Shown one piece after another: positions 37,467 to 48,187 of a stretch of DNA of 64,000 bases; the first letter of the stretch is position 1, and each line of letters begins with the position of its first letter. Both the position numbers and the translations under genes were made by a program. Source of the DNA: Synechocystis sp. LKSZ1 (GTDB lineage Bacteria; Cyanobacteriota; Cyanobacteriia; Cyanobacteriales; Microcystaceae); contig NZ_AP031572.1 of the NCBI RefSeq assembly GCF_040436315.1, positions 3,224,001 through 3,288,000 of the forward strand, written 5' to 3'. The notes under the pieces were generated by a model. It searched no databases. It was not told the DNA's origin and was given only the letters and a program-made list of their open reading frames with translations.

Positions 37467-37572
37467 CCTTAAGAAGTTCACAATTTAGAAAAAACGACAT
37501 TGCTGAATTAAGGTATGAAGGTAGGTTTTGCTTCAGAAGTGTTGAATGTTAGAAGAAAATCAAAAAGGTAAA

Positions 37573-37598
37573 GCCCCTAAACTTGTATAATTAGGGGC
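37573..37598. repeat. perfect 8-bp hairpin upstream of the transposase
   Basis: GCCCCTAA and TTAGGGGC are exact complements around a 10-nt loop. It lies 22 bases before the transposase start and inside the presumed IS. Such hairpins can block read-through into transposase genes or hide their start. Confidence 0.55.
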
Positions 37599-37619
37599 AC
37601 AAAATCAAAATAACTGAAT

Positions 37620-38642
37620 ATGATTATATCAAACTTTCCTCAAGTTGTGCAAAAGCATCTGGGTCACTTGCCCAAAAAGGATTATCCAGAACTGGACACC
37701 TTTAAGTTTGTCTCAATTTGGCTAAGTTTCGTGCTAGACCAAAGCCAAACAAGCATGAGAAGTCAATTCAAGAGATTAAACGCGAGAGGAGAGTCAGTAG
37801 ATATATCGACCTTCTCAAAAGCAAGTAAAAAGCGAAACCCAAAGGTTTTTAAAGAAATATTAAAAAAGCTAAAAAAAGAAGTAGAAGTCTCTCGAGAACC
37901 AGAAAAAAGGGAACTGGTTTTGTTTCCACTGGACTCAACAGTGATATCGTTAACGAGCAAATTATTATGGAGACAAGGACATCATCAGGTAAAACTATTT
38001 AGTGGGATTAATTTAGACACAGGAGCCCCAGGAGGAATAGTAATTAATTTTGGTCAAGGGCATGATAGTAAATATGGGAATGAAACGATAGAAGCAACGC
38101 CAGAGAATGGAGTTGGGATAATGGATAGAGGATTTTGTAGTCTAGCAAGAATAGCAAAACTGCAAGAAGAGAAAGAGCGTTACTTTGTGTTAAGAACAAA
38201 GAACAATATAAGCTTAAATATGCTGGAAAATGGAAAGTATGAAATAGGAAGTGGGAAGGAAAAGCTAGAAGGAAGAGTAGTAGTATTTAGTGATAGAGAA
38301 GAAAGAACAGAGTTTAGGTTGGCAACAAATTTACCAGAAGAGGGAGAGGGAGGAATAAGTAATGAAGAGATAGCTGAGTTTTATCGATTGCGTTGGCAAA
38401 TAGAACTATTATGGAAGTTCTTAAAAATGCACTTAAAGTTGGACAGGCTAATCACTAAAAATACAAACGGAATAGAGATTCAGATTTATAGTTGCCTGAT
38501 TGGATATTTAATGTTGAGATTGGTAAGAATTCCGAAAGAGTTTGGGGAATCTTTATTAGATAAGCTACGGTATTTACAGGCATTTATGTGTGAAAAAACA
38601 AGTTATGTACACTGGCTAAGAGAGTTAGTGGTAAATTGTTGA
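37620..38642 (+). CDS. IS4-family DDE transposase
   Basis: 340 residues, apparently intact. The DDE catalytic residues are in expected settings: D105 (FPLDSTVIS), D169 (GIMDRGF) and E262 within the IS4 signature (YRLRWQIELLWKFLK). It cuts and moves its own element. The C-terminal end is HWLRELVVNC, and the stop is close to the candidate right terminus. No frameshift was seen, so the element may be active. It marks the right edge of the AT-rich island and lies within the pilin locus. Confidence 0.88.
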   Translation: MIISNFPQVVQKHLGHLPKKDYPELDTFKFVSIWLSFVLDQSQTSMRSQFKRLNARGESVDISTFSKASKKRNPKVFKEILKKLKKEVEVSREPEKRELVLFPLDSTVISLTSKLLWRQGHHQVKLFSGINLDTGAPGGIVINFGQGHDSKYGNETIEATPENGVGIMDRGFCSLARIAKLQEEKERYFVLRTKNNISLNMLENGKYEIGSGKEKLEGRVVVFSDREERTEFRLATNLPEEGEGGISNEEIAEFYRLRWQIELLWKFLKMHLKLDRLITKNTNGIEIQIYSCLIGYLMLRLVRIPKEFGESLLDKLRYLQAFMCEKTSYVHWLRELVVNC

Positions 38643-38971
38643 ATCTGGGCTTTTACAGAATCGTTGTGTCTATTCCTTGGTGGTTCAAATAAACCATTCA
38701 ATATTTCTGGTTTTGCTTATATTCAGAAGGTGGTTTGAGTCACGATTTTAAAAGTGCTCTTTTAGAGATTCATCGTGCAAAATAGCAATGCAAAAAACCA
38801 TACATCAGCGACAACTGGTTTGTGGTAGGGTTCCCAGCTAAAAACTTTCATTGGAGTTGTAGCAGTTATATCTATCATAAAATATAGTCCTCAAGCTAGA
38901 TTCCTTGCTAGACAAGACTTGTGAACAAATATCATTATCCGTAAAATTATTTCAGGATATATACCATGGGA
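38643..38971. other. spacer between IS and minor pilin gene, no gene seen
   Basis: About 330 AT-rich bases. The first ~16 bases are the probable right IS terminus; the rest carries no frame of note and no clear terminator for the minor pilin gene. Confidence 0.45.
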
Positions 38972-39484
38972 CTAAAAAACATTTGTTCCGCCATTAGAAC
39001 AGCTCCCACTGGGATCATCCGGGGCCTCTGTGAGCGCACCAGGAACTGACCCTTGACAAAGCACGATGGAATAAGTGTCCATGTTATAGTAAACACCTAA
39101 GGAATAGTGACGGGCACCTGTCAGTCCACTATCCCTAGAAAGGGCCGTGCTTTTAGTTCGGGGAGGGCTAATACTTGTGTTTGGGGGTAGAAAATCATAA
39201 TACTTGCTTGGCATCGCTACGCCTAAGGTTGCGTAGTCAGTGGCAAATTGCCGAGCTTCAAAGAAATATCCCTGCTGGGCGAATCCAACAGAACTTAAAA
39301 ACTGCGTGGCTTCTGCTTCCTTTGCTTTACCGACATGACGAACTAGTGTCGGCAAAGCTATAGAACTTAAAACTCCCAAAATAATGATCACAACAATTAG
39401 CTCAATCAACGTGAAACCCCGGCAAGCCAGAGATTGATGGGCATCAATTTCTTTCCTGAGTGCTAATTTTAATAAGGCATGCAT
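38972..39484 (-). CDS. type IV pilin-like protein (minor pilin)
   Basis: About 170 residues. Prepilin signature CRGFTLIELIVVIIILG: cleavage by prepilin peptidase is expected after G23, leaving F as the first mature residue and the conserved Glu at position 5. The leader (MHALLKLALRKEIDAHQSLA) is basic and long. The C-terminal domain ends with two Cys (IVLCQGS, GSCSNGG) that can form the disulfide loop typical of pilins. ATG at 39484 is preferred over an upstream in-frame Met because it gives a usual-length leader. It lies downstream of the major pilin gene beyond a strong terminator, so it probably has its own promoter or gets reduced read-through. Confidence 0.85.
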   Translation of the reverse strand: MHALLKLALRKEIDAHQSLACRGFTLIELIVVIIILGVLSSIALPTLVRHVGKAKEAEATQFLSSVGFAQQGYFFEARQFATDYATLGVAMPSKYYDFLPPNTSISPPRTKSTALSRDSGLTGARHYSLGVYYNMDTYSIVLCQGSVPGALTEAPDDPSGSCSNGGTNVF

Positions 39485-39537
39485 GACCTTGCTTTGACTC
39501 ACAATAAATATAGAGTAACGGCAAAACATCAGCTCTT

Positions 39538-39577
39538 AAAAAAAAGAGGTAGGATTTTAAATATACTTCCTACCTCT
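39538..39577 (-). terminator. strong terminator of the major pilin gene
   Basis: On the minus strand AGAGGTAGGA pairs perfectly with TCCTACCTCT (10 bp) and is followed by eight T residues. It lies ~90 bases past the pilA stop and separates the two pilin genes. Confidence 0.9.
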
Positions 39578-39669
39578 ATATTAAGCTATGGAAGTTATTT
39601 ATATTAATAACTTTTCCATACTTCTAATGTTTATCTGCTTAATTTAAGCTGACCTAGAGCGACGAACTA

Positions 39670-40104
39670 CTACCAGCTTGTCGTAACGGTAAAGGTCTGG
39701 TTTGTTGAGTCATAACTAACTGTTCCAATAGCCGTGGTGGTTGCATCTCCAGCTGCGCTCTTAGGCTGAGCAGTAGAAGTTGCAGTAGTAGCGGAGCCTG
39801 CGTTGTCGCCAACGAAAGTAAAGAACTTGCCAGGATTGACCAACTTTGTATCTAAGGCACTTAAGTTACCAAATGTAGGGTTTTCCGTCCGATAGGCTTG
39901 TTGGGCACGGTTAAGGGCACCCACACCATTTCTGCCTTCAGCCTGCCGGGCTTTACCGGCTTGGGAGATGAGGTTAGGGAGGGCGATGGCGGCGAGAACC
40001 CCGATGATCACAACAACGACGAGTAGTTCAATTAAAGTAAAACCTTTATCTTCTTTTTTAGCGGTGAGGTGAGAGAGAAGCTTGAACTTAAAATTACTAT
40101 CCAT
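39670..40104 (-). CDS. pilA: major type IV pilin PilA
   Basis: 144 residues. Leader MDSNFKFKLLSHLTAKKEDKG is cut after G21; the mature N-terminus FTLIELLVVVVIIGVLAAIALP is the pilin assembly helix with Glu at position 5. The globular part includes NLISQAGKARQAEGRNGVGALN, common in cyanobacterial PilA. The C-terminal ~45 residues are rich in Ser, Thr and Ala (SATTATSTAQPKSAAGDATT), a mucin-like stretch suited to O-glycosylation. AAGGAAG lies nine bases before the ATG. It builds the fibre for twitching, DNA uptake and aggregation. From memory, pilA1 of Synechocystis has a methyltransferase gene and a second pilin as neighbours, as here. Confidence 0.92.
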   Translation of the reverse strand: MDSNFKFKLLSHLTAKKEDKGFTLIELLVVVVIIGVLAAIALPNLISQAGKARQAEGRNGVGALNRAQQAYRTENPTFGNLSALDTKLVNPGKFFTFVGDNAGSATTATSTAQPKSAAGDATTTAIGTVSYDSTNQTFTVTTSW

Positions 40105-40215
40105 GGTTGATTTCTTCCTTAGTGGTTGGGATGGTGAATAACTTGTCTGAACCCTTCTGAACTGAAGTTACCCCCAAGTCCGCTAAAATCGATCACCCTT
40201 TTTCAAAATTTTTTC

Positions 40216-41535
40216 TTAGAGCCGTTCCAACAAGAGAATGCCCATCTGCTCCTGGGTTAACAGAGCCTGATAGACAATATCAGCGGTCTCGGCTAAGCTG
40301 ACCGGTTCTAGGGTGACGGGATGTCGGGGCCGCACTTGCTGGTAGCGCTCAGCAAGGAAAGTAAGCGTCCGGGGGGCCTCTAGCAACGGCGCAAAAATAG
40401 CTGAGAGGAATGCCCGATCCAGCCAGAAGTCATTGAGCAAAAAAGGAACATAGGTTTTGAGATTAACGGGAGCCAGATAAGTCGTTGATAAAATTTCTTC
40501 TCGGAAATTAACTGTATTGAGTTGAGGATGGAGAAATACCCGCAAGCTCGGTTCATTTTCAAAAATTGGCAAGACTTGTTCCTGGGGAAAACTGCACCAA
40601 AAGTCGAGGAGTCGTTTGTTGGGCTGGATGAGTTCATAGAGACAGAGCTGGTCTTCGCGAGGCAAGTTGTCGAGGCCTATGGCCATAAAGGCCGGGAGAT
40701 TATCCGGATCCTTGAAGAGTTCTGCTAAATCCCAGGCCCACCAGTCCACCATATCAACCAGTTGCAGGCCAGCTTCCGTCAAAAACGATAAAAGCTGGGG
40801 CAGGGTAAAGCCTTTATCATTTTGAAGTAAATAGTTCATTACAATTTCTTGACCCGTGACTTGACTGGCAGCACGATTACCCCAGGTTGTTGCTTTTAAG
40901 TGGACATTATCTTTAAGGTTGGTAAAAAATTCCCGGACAAGACCGATCTCGATTTCTCCTGGGTTTTCATCCATGAGTCCCATCTGCTGGAATAGGGCCT
41001 GGGCACGAAAAAAAGGTGTTCGTTCATAAGCATTATGGAGATTACTGTGAATAATCCCAGATGGCTTCAGCAACTTACCCATTTGCCTTAAGCCGAGGGT
41101 AATATCCGGTAGAAGATAAAGAATATCAGAAGCATTAATGTAATCAAACTGGATCCCTAACTGAGGTGTTTCTTCTAAGGAAATGAGATGATATTCAAGG
41201 TCATTAAAGCCATGATAACAAAGTCTTTGTTCAGCTATTTTTAAGGATTCGGGAGAAATATCTGTGGCGATAATTTTGGCACCGGGATTGGCTTCTGCTA
41301 AAGCTAGAGTAGTATAGCCAGTTCCACAGGCCAGGTCAAGAATATAATAACTACTCAAGTCTTTTATAACATGATGATCCCGCCGATAAAAAGCCGTTAC
41401 TAGGCTACTTTTGTAGAGATGAAAGTGATCATTTTTAAGGGAATATTCAATGGGAGTATCAGGATAGGGACGACCTTCAAACTGCTGGAAGGTCTTTTCT
41501 AGATAACTTAAGTCAAACTGCTTGGCCTCTGACAT
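40216..41535 (-). CDS. SAM-dependent methyltransferase next to pilA
   Basis: About 439 residues. Motif I is ILDLACGTGYTTLALAEA (residues ~65-82), then IIATDISPESLKIAEQRL, INASDILYLLPD and MGKLLKPSGIIHSNLHN. A ~200-residue C-terminal extension follows (SFLTEAGLQLVDMVDWWAWDLAELF and onward), similar in plan to methyltransferases with a regulatory domain. ATG at 41535 is preceded by GGGAGA at seven bases; an upstream Met is rejected. It is immediately upstream of pilA on the same strand. It may methylate pilin or another cell-surface component, but there is no direct evidence. Confidence 0.78.
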   Translation of the reverse strand: MSEAKQFDLSYLEKTFQQFEGRPYPDTPIEYSLKNDHFHLYKSSLVTAFYRRDHHVIKDLSSYYILDLACGTGYTTLALAEANPGAKIIATDISPESLKIAEQRLCYHGFNDLEYHLISLEETPQLGIQFDYINASDILYLLPDITLGLRQMGKLLKPSGIIHSNLHNAYERTPFFRAQALFQQMGLMDENPGEIEIGLVREFFTNLKDNVHLKATTWGNRAASQVTGQEIVMNYLLQNDKGFTLPQLLSFLTEAGLQLVDMVDWWAWDLAELFKDPDNLPAFMAIGLDNLPREDQLCLYELIQPNKRLLDFWCSFPQEQVLPIFENEPSLRVFLHPQLNTVNFREEILSTTYLAPVNLKTYVPFLLNDFWLDRAFLSAIFAPLLEAPRTLTFLAERYQQVRPRHPVTLEPVSLAETADIVYQALLTQEQMGILLLERL

Positions 41536-41651
41536 CGCGGTTCTCCCAATGAGCAATACAGTAACATCCTATCGCTAGAACCATTACTGCAACATCTCAA
41601 TTTACTACTAGATCTAGACTCTCAAGAGGACTGAAGGGAGCGACCTAATAT

Positions 41652-43400
41652 TTACATTCGTTCTAACACCGGAATACCCAGGAGAGACAGGCCGAGTTTT
41701 AGAGTTCTGGCGGTCAAGTCACAGAGGGCCATGCGAGAGACCCGGAGGGATTCTTCGGCCTTTAACACCGGACAGTTTTCATAGAATTGATTAAACTTCT
41801 TGCTGAGATCGTACAAATAGTCACACAGGCGATTAGGTAGTAGCGTTTTTTCCACTTCCTGAATCACTTCACTTAACTGCAACAGGGCCTTGGCCAGTTG
41901 TTGTTCTGTCGGCTCTGGGAGACTCATGGAAATTGCTTCGGTTTCCTGCTGGAAGCTGACCTTCCCTTCCCTAGCAATACTTTGGATACGAGCGTAGGCA
42001 TAGAGGAGATAGGGGGCCGTATTGCCCTGCAGGGCCAACATTTTGTCGTAGCTGAAGACGTAGTCACTGGTTCGGTTCTGGCTGAGGTCGGCGTACTTAA
42101 CTGCCGCAATCCCTACGACCTGGGCCACTTGCTGGATAAATTCCGGTGTTTCCTGCCGTTCCTCCTGCATTAGACGATTTTCGAGATCCTGCCGGGCCCG
42201 TTGAACGGCTTCATCTAAGAGATCTTTGAGGCGGACGGTTTCTCCGGAGCGGGTTTTGAGTTTTTTACCGTCTTCCCCCTTCACCAGGCCAAAGGGAACG
42301 TGCTCGACTTGACTCGGGTCTGGGAGAATCCCCGCTCTTTGGGCCACTTGAAAAACCTGGGCAAAGTGGTTAGCCTGCCCTGCATCGGTAACGTAGATAA
42401 TACGCTGGGCCTGGTCGGTTTCGAGGCGATATTTCAGGGCCGCCAAATCCGTTGTGGCGTAGTTATAGCCCCCATCGGACTTTTGAATAATCAGGGGCAG
42501 GGGTTGGCCCTCTTTGTTGCTAAAACCCTCTAGAAAGACACATTGGGCCCCGGCATCTTCCGTTAACAGGCCAACGCGGTCAAGTTCCGCCACAATTCCC
42601 GGCAGAAAAGGATTGTAGAAGGATTCCCCTCGCTCCGTCAGTCGAATGTCCAGAAGTTGGTAAATAACTTGAAATTCCCGCCGCGATTGCTCGCAGAGGA
42701 GTTGCCAGGCCTGGAGGCTATCGGGGTCTCCTCCCTGGAGTTTGACCACTGCCTGACGGGAGGCTTCTTTAAAGCTTTCATCTTCGTCAAAGCGGAGCTT
42801 GGCCTGTTTATAAAAGGCCACCAAGTCACCCAGATCAAGGACATCTGCCTGGATCAAGGCATCGGGATAGACTTCCTTGAGGTAGGTAATCAACATACCA
42901 AACTGTGTGCCCCAGTCCCCCACGTGGTTAAGCCGTAAAACTTCATAACCCCGAAATTCTAAGACTCGGGCTAAGCAGTCACCAATAATGGTCGAGCGGA
43001 GATGGCCCACATGCATTTCCTTGGCAATGTTGGGGCTGGAAAAATCAATAATTACCCGTGCGGGGATGGCTACCGGTGTTACCCCTAAGTGCGAGTCGGT
43101 CTGCAGGGCCTGGAGTTGTCGGGCCAAATAGTCTAGCTTGAGCCGCAGATTAATAAAACCCGGCCCAGCAATTTCTAGGGGTTCACAGATATCATCCACC
43201 TGAACCGTTGCCACAATTTGCTCCGCGATGGCCCGAGGCGACTGCCCCAAGGATTTTGCCAGGGGCAGGGCAATATTGCATTGGAAATCCCCAAATTTTG
43301 CTTGGGAAGCGGGAACAACGAGGGCCGGAGGGAGGGCCGGCCATTGTCCCGCCAGAGCCTGGGCAAAGCGTTGATTCAGTTGTTCCAGAATTGAGGGCAT
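41652..43400 (-). CDS. argS: arginyl-tRNA synthetase
   Basis: 582 residues, usual for bacterial ArgS. It charges tRNA-Arg. N-terminal Add-1 domain, then the class I HIGH motif as HVGH ([20 protein letters not shown]), a KMSKS region in degenerate form ([17 protein letters not shown]), and the C-terminal anticodon-binding DALR domain ending [10 protein letters not shown]. The lack of a strict KMSKS is normal for many ArgS. The frame is open to 43523, but the extension would run through the groEL terminator, so the ATG at 43400 ([12 protein letters not shown]) is chosen. Confidence 0.93.
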   Translation of the reverse strand: MPSILEQLNQRFAQALAGQWPALPPALVVPASQAKFGDFQCNIALPLAKSLGQSPRAIAEQIVATVQVDDICEPLEIAGPGFINLRLKLDYLARQLQALQTDSHLGVTPVAIPARVIIDFSSPNIAKEMHVGHLRSTIIGDCLARVLEFRGYEVLRLNHVGDWGTQFGMLITYLKEVYPDALIQADVLDLGDLVAFYKQAKLRFDEDESFKEASRQAVVKLQGGDPDSLQAWQLLCEQSRREFQVIYQLLDIRLTERGESFYNPFLPGIVAELDRVGLLTEDAGAQCVFLEGFSNKEGQPLPLIIQKSDGGYNYATTDLAALKYRLETDQAQRIIYVTDAGQANHFAQVFQVAQRAGILPDPSQVEHVPFGLVKGEDGKKLKTRSGETVRLKDLLDEAVQRARQDLENRLMQEERQETPEFIQQVAQVVGIAAVKYADLSQNRTSDYVFSYDKMLALQGNTAPYLLYAYARIQSIAREGKVSFQQETEAISMSLPEPTEQQLAKALLQLSEVIQEVEKTLLPNRLCDYLYDLSKKFNQFYENCPVLKAEESLRVSRMALCDLTARTLKLGLSLLGIPVLERM

Positions 43401-43492
43401 AACAGCGGGGCAACGATAGATTAAGAGAGGAAAATCCATTGTGCCATACTGGCCTGACCGCCTCCAAATGGTCGCCATTTCCCTGCAACGAC

Positions 43493-43518
43493 AAAAAATC
43501 CCACGGGGAGCCGTGGGA
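43493..43518 (-). terminator. groEL terminator
   Basis: On the minus strand TCCCACGG and CCGTGGGA form a perfect eight-pair stem with a four-base loop, followed by TTTTTT. It starts about 35 bases past the groEL stop and separates groESL from argS. Confidence 0.92.
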
Positions 43519-43551
43519 CGCAAAGAAATTTAGTTAATAGGTTAGTTAACC

Positions 43552-45195
<1,644 letters not shown>

Positions 45196-45254
45196 TTATG
45201 GGACAACAGTGAAATGTAGAAAAATTCAGAGAAATTCAGTTAACAACACCGAAA

Positions 45255-45566
45255 CTAGGCAACAGCGGCCAAGATATCTTTTTCGGTCAAGAGAACGTAG
45301 TCGTCACCGCCGAGTTTGATATCGGTACCGGCATACTTGGAATAGAGAACTTTATCGCCGACTTTCACTTCGACGGGAGAGTAGGTGCCATCATCATTGC
45401 GCTTGCCAGGGCCAACAGAAACCACTTCGCCCACCTGGGGTTTTTCTTTGGCGGTATCGGGCAGAAGAATGCCACCAGCGGTTTTTTCTTCGGAAGGACT
45501 CACTTTGACCAAAACGCGGTCAGCGAGAGGTTTGACGGTCGTAACGTTAATAGAAATAGCTGCCAT
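45255..45566 (-). CDS. groS: 10-kDa co-chaperonin GroES
   Basis: 103 residues, the usual length for cyanobacteria. It caps the GroEL ring. Motifs: [34 protein letters not shown] (contains the mobile loop), [19 protein letters not shown] and the C-terminal [13 protein letters not shown] good AGGAGG lies about seven bases before the ATG. First gene of the groESL heat-shock operon, immediately downstream of CIRCE. Confidence 0.97.
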   Translation of the reverse strand: MAAISINVTTVKPLADRVLVKVSPSEEKTAGGILLPDTAKEKPQVGEVVSVGPGKRNDDGTYSPVEVKVGDKVLYSKYAGTDIKLGGDDYVLLTEKDILAAVA

Positions 45567-45622
45567 GAATCATCCTCCTGATGAAGACTTAAAACAACTC
45601 GGCTTTGATGGAGAGTGAGGCA

Positions 45623-45649
45623 TTAGCACTCTTGCCTCACGAGTGCTAA
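45623..45649 (-). promoter_or_regulatory. CIRCE operator (HrcA binding site)
   Basis: TTAGCACTC-N9-GAGTGCTAA, a perfect match to the CIRCE consensus. It lies 57 bases before the groES start. HrcA bound here represses groESL until heat shock. Confidence 0.97.
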
Positions 45650-45766
45650 TTTAGCCAATGGCAGACCCCTAATGCAACACCCATCTAAGTGTGGTTTCCC
45701 GAACTCAGGCTCAATTAGGCTTTCCAGAAAGTGTTTTAGCTGCTGGGCGTATCGAGGTCTAGCGGT

Positions 45767-46027
45767 TCAGGCAGTCGGGGGAAGTAAGGCTTGCAATTGT
45801 TTTTCTATCTGCGCGATGGAGGCTCGAGGGGAAAAGCGGGGCAGAGGTTGTTCCCCTTCGTTGACTTTGCGGCAAAGTACCGGAATTTCGTACTGAAAAG
45901 CTTCCCACCAGGCGGGATTCGTGGTGATGTCTCGGATTTCTACCTGCAGGCCGGCAATCTGGGCCAATTTTTCGGCCAGGCCCTCGCAGAGGTGACAGCC
46001 GGGCTTACTGTAAAGGATTAATTCCAT
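45767..46027 (-). CDS. glutaredoxin-like (DUF836) thiol protein
   Basis: 86 residues. A thioredoxin-fold small protein with an N-terminal redox motif CHLC (YSKPGCHLCEGL), a cis-Pro region EIPVLCRK and a C-terminal helix. This matches the glutaredoxin-like DUF836 family, thought to take part in thiol/disulfide exchange, although the substrate is not known. It is separated from groES by a ~200-base gap and from the candidate small RNA by ~125 bases. Single-gene unit as far as seen. Confidence 0.85.
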   Translation of the reverse strand: MELILYSKPGCHLCEGLAEKLAQIAGLQVEIRDITTNPAWWEAFQYEIPVLCRKVNEGEQPLPRFSPRASIAQIEKQLQALLPPTA

Positions 46028-46153
46028 GCAAAGCTTGGGTTAAAAGACTCAGTTGACGAAGGCCCTCGTTGGCGGGTCAGGGCGTGTTGAGATTATTTTC
46101 CCCTATCTGGAAGCTTGAGAGCTTTTTCCCGTCATTGATTTAAGGGCTTCCAA

Positions 46154-46219
46154 CAAAAAAGCCTTTGGGAGTCTTGCCGTGTTTCGACCCCAAAGACTTT
46201 TATTTTACTCCTCACACAC
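46154..46219 (-). ncRNA. candidate small RNA (~66 nt), contains complement of the Yfr1 core motif
   Basis: On the minus strand a perfect TATAAT is followed after seven bases by GTGTGTGAGGAG and then a hairpin (CTTTGGG paired with CCCAAAG; nested AGTCTT/AAGACT alternative) ending in TTTTTT. No ORF with a sensible start lies inside. The opposite (plus) strand reads ACTCCTCACAC, the conserved core of the cyanobacterial small RNA Yfr1. A plus-strand Yfr1 would have an upstream hairpin but no visible 3' terminator. Which strand is transcribed is not settled. The rest of 46028-46442 carries nothing else that I recognise. Confidence 0.45.
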
Positions 46220-46225
46220 AAGTCG

Positions 46226-46253
46226 ATTATACCAGCAATTTTGAAAAAGTCCA
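46226..46253 (-). promoter_or_regulatory. promoter of the candidate small RNA
   Basis: Minus strand: TGGACT (-35-like, four of six) 16 bases before a perfect TATAAT -10. The predicted start is near 46219. Confidence 0.5.
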
Positions 46254-46442
46254 GCGTTTTTTCTCTAGGCTCCAGCATAATTATTTTTTTCTTAGACAGC
46301 GGCGGGGTATGCAGGCGCTGATGGACGAGAGTAGCGGTTTTTTCAGGGCCTTGGGCCTGCGAAAAACGTTGGGATTCCCTGGCCGTTTGAGGGCATTCGG
46401 GCCTAGACTGAGAAACGGTGACGCGCGTGAGTAAATATCCCC

Positions 46443-48164
46443 ATGCTGAGATTGGAGCACATTCGTAAAATTTATCCCACTGGAGAAGTCCTCAAGGACA
46501 TCAACTGGGAAGTCAAACCCGAAGAACGGGTGGGTCTAGTGGGCGTCAACGGGGCCGGTAAGTCCACCCAAATGCGGATCATTATGGGGGAAGTGGAACC
46601 GACGGAGGGGGAAATTATTCGCCCAGCGGGCCTGAAAATGGCCCATCTAACCCAGGAATTTGATGTGATGCCCAGTCGCACGGTGCGAGAAGAATTGTGG
46701 ACGGTCTTTACCGAAGCGAACCAAGTCCATGAAGCAACGCTCCAACTCCATCACCAGATGGAAAGTGCCAACCCCGACGAACTGGATAAATTAATCCAAA
46801 AATTAGACCGCCTACAACGTCAGTTCGAGGCCCTGGACGGCTATCGCCTAGAATCCCAAATTGAGAAAATTCTGCCGGAAGTTGGCTTTGAGCCGGAGGA
46901 TGGCGACCGCTTGGTCAGTTCCTTCAGTGGCGGTTGGCAGATGCGCATCAGTTTGGCCAAAATTCTATTGCAGGAACCGGATCTCCTGCTTCTGGATGAG
47001 CCGACCAACCATCTGGATCTTGAAACCATCGAATGGCTCGAAAATTATCTGCGGGGCCTGAAAACACCGATGGTGATCATTTCCCATGACCGAGAATTTC
47101 TCGACCGACTTTGTACCAAAATTGTGGAAACGGAACGGGGCGTCTCTACCACCTACCTCGGCAATTATTCCAGCTACCTGGCCCAAAAAGCCGAAAACCG
47201 AGCCGCCCTAGAAAGCACCTACGAGCGCCAGCAGAAGGAAATTGCCAAACAGCAGGCCTTTGTGGATCGCTTCCGCGCCAGTGCCACCCGCAGTACCCAG
47301 GCCAAAAGCCGCGAAAAACAACTGGACAAAATTGAACGGGTTGAGGCCCCCATCGGAGATGTGCGGACGCTGAAATTTCACTTTCCTCCTGCTCCCCGCA
47401 GTGGCGAAGAGGTGGCCCTAGTTCAAGACCTGTCCCATACCTACGGTGATAAAGTTCTGTTCCTAGGGGCCAACTTAGAAATTGAGCGGGGCGACCGGGT
47501 GGCCTTTCTCGGCCCCAATGGCTGTGGCAAATCCACAATCTTGAGAATGATCATGGGCCTGGAAACGCCGGAGGAGGGCCAGGTGAGTCTGGGCAAACAC
47601 AATATTATTCCTGGCTATTTTGAGCAAAACCAGGCCGAGGCCCTGGATCTGGCCAAGACGGTGATGGAAACTATCCACGATGAAGTCCCCGACTGGAAAA
47701 ATGAAGAGGTGCGGACTCTGCTCGGTCGCTTTCTCTTTACCGGAGATACGGTGTTTAAACCAGTTCAGGCCCTGAGTGGTGGTGAAAAGGCCCGTTTGGC
47801 CCTGGCTAAAATGCTCCTGACACCGGCTAATTTTTTAATTCTGGATGAGCCGACTAATCATTTAGATATTCCCGCCAAAGAAATGCTGGAAGAGGCCCTG
47901 AAAAGCTACGAAGGCACAGTGGCCATTGTCTCCCACGACCGTTATTTCATCTCCCAAGTGGCTAATAAAATCGTGGAAATTCGGGACGGGGAATTTAAGG
48001 TTTACCTTGGTGATTACCATTATTACCTGGATAAAATTGAAGCGGAAAAACAGGCAGAACGTCTCCGTTTAGAGGCGGAAAAACAGGCCCAGAAACAAGC
48101 CGAAAAACGAGCCAAGGAAGCCACTAAAAAAGCAGAGAAAAAGAAAAAAGCCAGTGTCAGCTAA
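46443..48164 (+). CDS. ABC-F family ATPase (ribosome-associated)
   Basis: 573 residues with two ABC domains and no membrane segments. Domain 1: Walker A GVNGAGKST, signature SFSGGWQMR, Walker B LLLLDEPTNHLD. Domain 2: GPNGCGKST, LSGGEKARLALAKML, LILDEPTNHLD. A charged linker (~240-300) lies between them, and a basic coiled-coil tail (EKQAERLRLEAEKQAQKQAEKR) ends the protein. These features define ABC-F proteins (Uup/YheS/EttA class), which bind the ribosomal E site and help translation. It stands alone before dcd with a 23-base gap, so the two may be cotranscribed. Confidence 0.9.
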   Translation: MLRLEHIRKIYPTGEVLKDINWEVKPEERVGLVGVNGAGKSTQMRIIMGEVEPTEGEIIRPAGLKMAHLTQEFDVMPSRTVREELWTVFTEANQVHEATLQLHHQMESANPDELDKLIQKLDRLQRQFEALDGYRLESQIEKILPEVGFEPEDGDRLVSSFSGGWQMRISLAKILLQEPDLLLLDEPTNHLDLETIEWLENYLRGLKTPMVIISHDREFLDRLCTKIVETERGVSTTYLGNYSSYLAQKAENRAALESTYERQQKEIAKQQAFVDRFRASATRSTQAKSREKQLDKIERVEAPIGDVRTLKFHFPPAPRSGEEVALVQDLSHTYGDKVLFLGANLEIERGDRVAFLGPNGCGKSTILRMIMGLETPEEGQVSLGKHNIIPGYFEQNQAEALDLAKTVMETIHDEVPDWKNEEVRTLLGRFLFTGDTVFKPVQALSGGEKARLALAKMLLTPANFLILDEPTNHLDIPAKEMLEEALKSYEGTVAIVSHDRYFISQVANKIVEIRDGEFKVYLGDYHYYLDKIEAEKQAERLRLEAEKQAQKQAEKRAKEATKKAEKKKKASVS

Positions 48165-48187
48165 GCAATTAAACGGAGTCTAGATTA

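Larger units (their letters stand above)
37567..38658 (+). mobile_element. IS4-like insertion sequence (ends tentative)
   Basis: A single transposase gene sits between two candidate termini that are imperfect inverted repeats: GGTAAAGCCCC on the left and, reading inward from the right, TGTAAAAGCCC (one gap). No target-site duplication was recognised. The insertion splits the minus-strand pilin locus from the membrane-anchored gene at 36657-37466. Confidence 0.45.

Noticed and set aside
43401-43523. N-terminal extension of ArgS
   Set aside because: It would be translated through the groEL terminator and is absent from the ArgS family.
46165-46434. 89-codon plus-strand frame before the ABC-F gene
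   Set aside because: Starts with TTG, runs through the hairpin and small-RNA promoter, and resembles no protein.
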